Shown: in pieces, positions 58,361-64,000 of the stretch
How positions within the stretch are numbered: the first letter of the stretch is position 1
Layout: every line of letters starts with the position of its first letter
Assembly (NCBI GenBank): GCA_036924285.1
Contig: JAYKYS010000001.1
Location: 11,743,501 to 11,807,500 of the forward strand
From: Asterella californica
Lineage: Eukaryota > Streptophyta > Marchantiopsida > Marchantiales > Aytoniaceae
Direction of reading: 5' to 3'
Length of the DNA stretch: 64,000 bases
Position numbers and translations under genes: made by a program
The notes under the pieces: model-generated
The model's input: only the letters and a program-made list of their open reading frames with translations
Told to the model about the DNA's origin: nothing
The model's database searches: none

Positions 58361-60150
58361 TCATTTATGGTTTCTCCTGCAGATACCAGTCCATAGATCC
58401 GGAAAGATACCGCTATCTTTGTAGACATTTCCTGTTTTCAGACATCTCAACTTCCCTCAAGTCGGTCAGAGTCCGTCAGACGTCACTCGCTGGACGACTC
58501 GATCTTAAAAGGAAAGAGAATTTAGATCGAACTTGCTAAGCAGGCTAGAAATAAGCATGAAGCATTAGAGAAATGGTTTAAACTTGACACTGAATCAATA
58601 GCAGCGAACTTCGTTCTCACTATGATCGGCTTTTGCTGCTTCGTGTAGCTATGAGGTCTCGCTCTGGTGTCCTAGAAGGACTGTTATTTATGTATATTCG
58701 GTGACTTCGGTCTCTTCTGAGACGGGAGATAGATTCCACAGAAATTGACAGAATGATAAGATGTGCCAAAACTGCCGATCCGCTCTAGGCTTGAAGTTTA
58801 GCTCATTATATGCATGGGAACATCGAGAGAGAATGAGAATGTCCTCTTTGTGGTTCAAGGACGGCTACTGCTTCATTCTGTTCATGTGTCGTAACCCTCC
58901 ACCTATGTCCGAGGGGTTGAGCTATTTCCATATACCATATCGGTGGCTATGGTACCAGAACAAGACGTAAAAAGCCGAGGACTGCCAAATGCCCTCCGTT
59001 AACTGATCCCATCTTGCAGTAGGTAAAATATTGATCAGCACAACATACCTGGAAAAATCAGAGGATGATGTAAGATAGCCGCCACCTTGATCATTGCACG
59101 CGCTTCAGAAATCTGTATACGGACAGCTATCCTTGACAGTGATCAACGTTGTATACAAAGTTTCACCTGGACAGAAGAAAATGTGAATACTTGGACGTAG
59201 TCCTCGTAAGTCAACTAAAGCTCTGGATAATTGCTTCTCTTTGCAAACCCTAAACTCTAGGAGAACAGCTTTTGCAGCTGACTAAAGCTTCTCAACAGAA
59301 CTCCTCGAAACCACGTCTGTGTGATTCTGATCTATTATGCCTTCGTCAAACCTGCATGATGCATTGGATGCTTAGTACTCATGTAACACTCGACGAAGTC
59401 AATGAGCGTAGATATTCAAACACGTTGCGGGGCAAGAACCGTGGAAACAGCAACAGGTATAGCTTTACAAACCTCACTCAATTTCACCCTCTAGAGTAGA
59501 AGATAATAATCTTGCTTTTTCACAGCATTGTTTGGACCCTTCGGATCTCGTACAAGGTCTCAAGCTCTTTTCTCGGACGAATACATGGTCTCAATTCAAC
59601 GTCAAATTTGGATTTGTCTACACAAACCACCACACCTTGACATATATATTACTCAAGGCCTGAACAAGCAACAGCCAGTTTCAACAAGAAGTTGGAGCAA
59701 GCTGAGGTGGGGTAACTAAATCACACACTACTATCCCTGACGCATATCATGGTTGATACTCTGGCACAATGGTGGGACGGTCACCTTCACCATCAACACG
59801 CAGGATAGTTATGCCGGAAGGGCATAATGTGCCGAACAAAATCCCCAACAACGATACATCGAGAGTCTCAGAGGACTACAGACCTCAGGACAATAGAGTT
59901 GAGACAGTTACAAGTACAGTCTATACCGGATTTTGCATCCTGGCAGTAGGACAGTGGCAAGATTAACGACGAAAAATCAGAGAAGAAACCTCTCAAGTAT
60001 CAGATTCAGGTCAAGAGATTGTCACACAATCCCCCAGCAACCTACAGGGCAGGAACATTGTATCAGATAAGTACCGTAGGCTCCATGCCTCTCGTATAAC
60101 CGAAAGAACACAATTGAGAAAAATTTGAGAAGTTCCGCTCCTGAGAAGAC
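58361..60150. other. Spacer; possible LTR region of the 62-kb element
   Basis: Short frames without motifs. The region leads into the tandem repeats and leader of the gypsy element that follows and may include its LTR, but no second LTR copy is in the window to define it. Confidence 0.3.
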
Positions 60151-60640
60151 AAGCTAGGCCCCAGCTTATGAGTTTTTGGCACCATTTTGGATCTCCACTT
60201 TCATCGCATCAGTGGATAGAGCTCATTGTCAACACTCCATAGGCACTTTGTCTACTTCGTTTGGACGCCTAGTGGAGAAGTTACAAGACTCGAAAGATGG
60301 AGAAAACAAGCTAGGCTCCAGCTTACGAGCTTTTGGCACAACTTCGGATCTTTGCTTTTATCGCGTTAGTGGATAGAGCTCCTTGTCAGCACTCCATAGT
60401 ACTTTGTCCACTTCATTTGGACACCTAGTGGAGAAGTTACAAGACTCGAAAGATGGAGAAAACAAGCTAGGTCCCAGCTTATGGGCTTTTGGCGCAACTT
60501 TGGATCTTCACTTTCATCACATAGATGGATAGAGCTCGTTATCAACTTTCCATTGGCATCTTGTTTACTTCGTTTGGACATCTAGTGAAGAAGTGATGCG
60601 ACTCGAAAGAAGGCAAAATCAAGCCAGGCCTTAATTACTT
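60151..60640. repeat. 157-bp tandem repeat, three copies plus the start of a fourth
   Basis: AAGCTAGG(C/T)(C/T)CCAGCTTA starts at 60151, 60308 and 60464, with AAGCCAGGCC at 60620, giving periods of 157, 156 and 156. Each unit contains TTTTGGC(A/G)C, GGATAGAGCTC, TTTGGAC(G/A)(C/T)CTAGTG and GACTCGAAAGA. The copies differ by scattered substitutions. Confidence 0.92.
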
Positions 60641-60779
60641 GCTGCTTGGGTATTTGAGACTTCAGGTGTTATATCAAAGACGCAAAGGGCCTGCTTCATT
60701 ATTATTATGACAGAACTTCGTACGTACAGAGACGGTGACAAGGGGGCAGCTTAGGAGTTAGCTTGTGTCTACGACCTGT

Positions 60780-61545
60780 CGGTGGACGGTTTGGGGATTT
60801 GGGAAGTCCAATACATGCGCACAAGGTGTCATTGGGTTCAGATTTGTGCAGACTACGCACAGGTTAAGACGGTTTGTGAAGAGACGGATCGGAGAGTGCG
60901 TACTGAGTAAAATTGAGACGCAGGAGAGAGATTTGGAGATTTCAGTTACTTGTGAAGGAGAGTTGGACCGTTCGGGTCGTTCCGGAGTCTAAACTTGCTG
61001 TCTTTGGATCCATCGGGATTAGAACACCGAGTTCTACAGGAAATTGAAGACGATACGGGTCTTCATCGGACGGTTCAGGAGTTTTGAGTGAAATTGACTC
61101 GCAGGGAAGCGCTTACGTCAGATTTTCGTTCGGCTGCGACTTGAGATTGGGTTGTTCTTCGGTGAACCAAACTCTTCATTCTTGGTGTCTACGCGATGAG
61201 GGTGTCTTCATCTACTCTTAGGAGAAGACAGTACGTAAATTGGATTGTTAGTTTGGGTGTGGTGAGCAAATTTGAGCCGCAGGGAGCCGATTTACGTCAG
61301 TTTTTTACAACCTACGATCAAATTTCTCGTGTGGTTTTGCAAAGGGAACTCCAAACGGCTTGTTTGGAGTCTTGTTGGGTTCAAGATAGCTAGATCTATC
61401 TACCAGAAAGACGGATATCAGTTTAGACGATCCGTTTGTGCGGTGTGTGCGTTTTTAAACCGTAGGGAGGAGTTTTTGAAAGTTCGATCACCTGCGACCG
61501 AAAATCGACAATATCTCGGCTATCGAGGGTCAGATCTGAAGGTTT
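60780..61545. repeat. Degenerate repeat of about 180 bp in the gypsy leader, four units
   Basis: A block like GAGTAAAATTGAGACGCAGG recurs with changes at about 60906, 61087, 61264 and 61447. Around it lie related blocks (AAGACGGTTTGTGAAG / GGACGGTTCAGGAG; TTTACGTCAG / CTTACGTCAG). The units are much more diverged than the 157-bp array and fall between that array and the Gag frame. Confidence 0.6.
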
Positions 61546-61901
61546 CTTGAGCCAATGGAGTAAGGGAAGGAGACCCTATCAACATTTGAAGACCATTTTC
61601 TCAGATAGCATCTCCATAGCCAAGAACCTTACGTTTTCTTGGACATCTCTTTCACGCAACAAACGTCCGACGCGACATAAAGGTGGTGAACTCGACGTAA
61701 AGGTTTGGGGTGGAGATTTCTGTGTTTGAACTGGAAGAGGAGATCAACAATCATGAATGAGGATGAGGATGGATATTGTTGTTCGGGAGGATGCTGCGGA
61801 TCTGGGATGATGGATTTGTAGACGGTTGGGATCATGGGAGGATGGGACGAGCCATGACTATGGACGGGATGGACGGATCATAGGGTATACTAGAGATACA
61901 G

Positions 61902-63239
61902 TTGGATGCAGCAACTGCACGATTGTTTCAAGCCTTCACTTTGTTTATGCGACAAGAACAAGAGAACCAACAAAAAGAGGCTTTCGGGACGAAGGTGCTT
62001 CGGAGGGTGATCGACAAGCTCGATCTATTTGATGGGAGAGACATCTCAAACTATTTGAGATGTTACAAGACGGAGATGGATTTGGATCAGGTATCGGAGA
62101 AGGAGATGATCGATACATTTAGACTTGCTACGGTGCTTGAGATAAGGGAGCATGTGAAGGGTCTAGCAAAGCATTTTGAGAGGAATTGGGATACATTTTC
62201 ACATGCGCTGATGGAGGAATATTTCTTGGGGAACTCAGATCGAGTAACCAAGAAATCGTTTTTGGAATGGATCAACCGACACAACAAAGGTTTACAGCCT
62301 ACAGAGCTGTTAGAGGAGTTTGAGAGATAATTCTCTCAACTATCTCGGGTGGAGAAGCTAACCTTAGAGACCTACAAGACGGAGTTGTTTCTTCAAGCTG
62401 CAGATGAACCATGGCAGGAACAACTGGAGCTACTTTTGGAGGATGGGGAGGAAGAAGAAGGGTTGACAAGGAATTGGGAGGTTGTGCATGAAGCGGTTGA
62501 GCTTCTTGTCTGGAGACGTACAAGAGAAAGAGTTACAAGGTTGACACCTACAGCGCTGACTACATGAGTTCGGATAGTATCTGAGGTTCAACCTCCAGTT
62601 GTGTTTGTAGAGGAGAAGGATCCAACCATCGAGAACCTACAGCAAAAGATGCAAGATCTACAAGCTAAGGTTACTAGGTTGGAGGATAGGGGATTATCGA
62701 CTGAGATGGTGCTTGTACCCAAGCCAGCTTGGGTACATCAATGCTTGTGATATGATGATACTGATCATCAACGAGACGATTGCAACGACTTTGCAGAGTC
62801 TTTGCAACGTGAGGTTATTTCTTGGGAGGATGGAAAGGTTGCATTCAGAAGTTCAGGTACTCTCTTTCAAGCCAACGTTGATAAAGGAGGGATGAAGAAG
62901 TTTGTGGATGATTACCTTGCGGCACATGCACTTGTAGCTAACGAAGTTACAAGTTATGGTGCTAGGGTGGAGGAGATTGAGCATGATCTCCATATGGATG
63001 ATTCGGATGAGCATGTGGATCCAAGCGAGCTCAAGTTGGATACTACATCCACGATGCAGAGCGAGAAGAAAGGACAAGAAGAGACTTCTTCAGAGAAGCA
63101 AGCTGGGGAGGATAAGATTCAACAAGAAACTGTTCTTCCTGAATAGGCAATGGAGGGCGATCCTTCACAACCGGAGGAGATGGTTGGGGTGCAGACAGTG
63201 GACATGGTTGATCTGGTTGCAAACATACAACAACGATAG
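61902..63239 (+). pseudogene. Ty3/gypsy-type Gag, one frame with four in-frame stops
   Basis: A single frame runs for about 446 codons. Order: KLDLFDGRDISNYLRCYKTE (Gag N-terminal domain), REHVKGLAKHF, WDTFSHALMEEYFL, LEEFER; an acidic and basic linker; a coiled-coil-like ENLQQKMQDLQAKVTRLEDR; a CCHC zinc knuckle region near 62742-62785 (CL-stop-YDDTDHQRDDC, with the second Cys changed to Tyr); and an acidic tail. Stops are TAA 62328-62330, TGA 62565-62567, TGA 62748-62750 and TAG 63144-63146. Each differs by one C-to-T or G-to-A change from a sense codon. The 5' limit is uncertain because position 61902 is TTG; an in-frame ATG follows about 16 codons on. The layout resembles gypsy Gags I associate with mosses. 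Confidence 0.8.
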
Positions 63240-64000
63240 TGATGGATGTGAAGGGAGGTTGCGAGGAGTGCATTCGAGATGCAAAGGTTGGGTTCATTTC
63301 ACGGGAGGTCTTGGGTGCAACTACAAGAGAAGTCCATGATGCCACCATTGGCATAATCAAGGACAGACATATTGAGGATGAAGGAGAGTGGATGGATGCT
63401 TTGGAGGCTACGTGTATAGGATGATGGGTAAGGATGGCTTACAGGGGAGAAGCCATTGCTGAAGGTGAATTGGGTTGAGAGTGTGATGCTTGGGAGGTTG
63501 TGAGGATTTTCAGAAAAAGAGATCAGGGAGGATAATAGTTGAGGAGGATATCATTGTACAGCAAGATAATGATGGTTGCGGTTGAGGATCTTACTTGCAG
63601 GAGTGTGGTTCTTTTTTCAGAAAAACAAAAAATGAAGAGAGGATTAGGTACGATGCCATGTACCGACTTGAGGTTGAGGGTTACAGTCAGATATATGATG
63701 ATGTCTACTACGACACTTGGGTCACAAACCTCGACGGTGAGATTCTACAAGACGAAGGAAGACATGTCTATGATATGATGAGTTATTCCTTTTATGTCCT
63801 TGCATATTTAAACATGTGTAGATTTAGAGGGGGTGATTGGATGGGAGGTTCGAGGAGAAAGTAGATGAGATGGATCTAGGGAAGATCATGACAGAGTTGC
63901 AACTTCAAGATGGCGATCAGGTTGCAACCTTGAGGATGAGTTGACTGAGATGAGAGGAAGGATGACAAAATGGGAATGAGTGTGCGTGCCGGTCCACTCC
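63240..64000 (+). pseudogene. Continuation of the gypsy polyprotein, frame-shifted, cut by the window end
   Basis: 63239-63424 in a second frame reads KVGFISREVLGATTREVHDA and IGIIKDRHIEDE, which fits the segment that precedes the protease in moss-type gypsy elements. 63595-63864 is another frame (YDDVYYDTWVTNLDGEIL) that I do not recognise. Protease, reverse transcriptase and 3' LTR would lie beyond 64000. Confidence 0.45.

Noticed and set aside
61902..63239. Stop-codon reassignment or programmed read-through in the Gag frame
   Set aside because: All three stop codons occur, the zinc knuckle also lost a Cys, the polyprotein shifts frame later, and the P450 in the same window uses a normal code.

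Overview
The window looks like nuclear DNA of a land plant with a large, transposon-filled genome, probably a non-seed plant (bryophyte or lycophyte). The evidence is one intron-containing plant A-type (CYP71-clan) cytochrome P450, Ty1/copia and Ty3/gypsy retrotransposon remnants in many states of decay, a probable LINE remnant, long AT-rich spacers, and no bacterial-type operons, tRNA or rRNA genes. The non-seed placement is inference: the Gag near 62 kb has a layout I associate with moss-type gypsy elements. No species can be named from the sequence alone.

Layout. 1-9 kb: AT-rich spacer, a decayed LINE (about 3.06-4.4 kb) and a compound AT-rich repeat (6.5-7.5 kb). 9.1-9.9 kb: a recent tandem duplication containing a perfect inverted repeat. 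10.7-15.0 kb: a decayed copia element on the minus strand (family A) with its 3' LTR but no visible 5' LTR. 15-18.1 kb: dispersed repeats and the 3' end of a second copia family (B), also minus. 19.7-21.4 kb: the P450 gene on the minus strand, two exons, the only convincing intact host gene. 21.4-34 kb: spacer rich in short tandem duplications and perfect hairpins, including a two-unit 331-bp tandem repeat whose stems differ in sequence but still pair. 34.1-38.6 kb: gypsy pol fragments, a TATA-bearing LTR, and coding-like leader remnants. 39-45.9 kb: spacer with small tandem arrays. 45.9-48.9 kb: the 5' half of copia family B on the plus strand (LTR, primer binding site, Gag with two zinc knuckles, integrase). 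49.2-49.7 kb: a third copia Gag scrap. 52.06-55.7 kb: inverted copies of the 35-kb gypsy LTR, separated by an array of about 41-bp palindromic units. 57.8-58.4 kb: unidentified decayed coding sequence. 60.1-63.9 kb: a gypsy element with repeat-built leader and a long Gag frame broken only by stop codons that single transitions explain.

The genes do not form a pathway. The P450 should be an ER-anchored monooxygenase of specialised or phenylpropanoid-type metabolism; its substrate cannot be read from sequence. Everything else records retrotransposon insertion, methylation-like C-to-T decay, and local rearrangement. The recurrent theme is inverted-repeat (fold-back) formation: more than ten near-perfect hairpins, several sitting exactly at duplication or rearrangement junctions.
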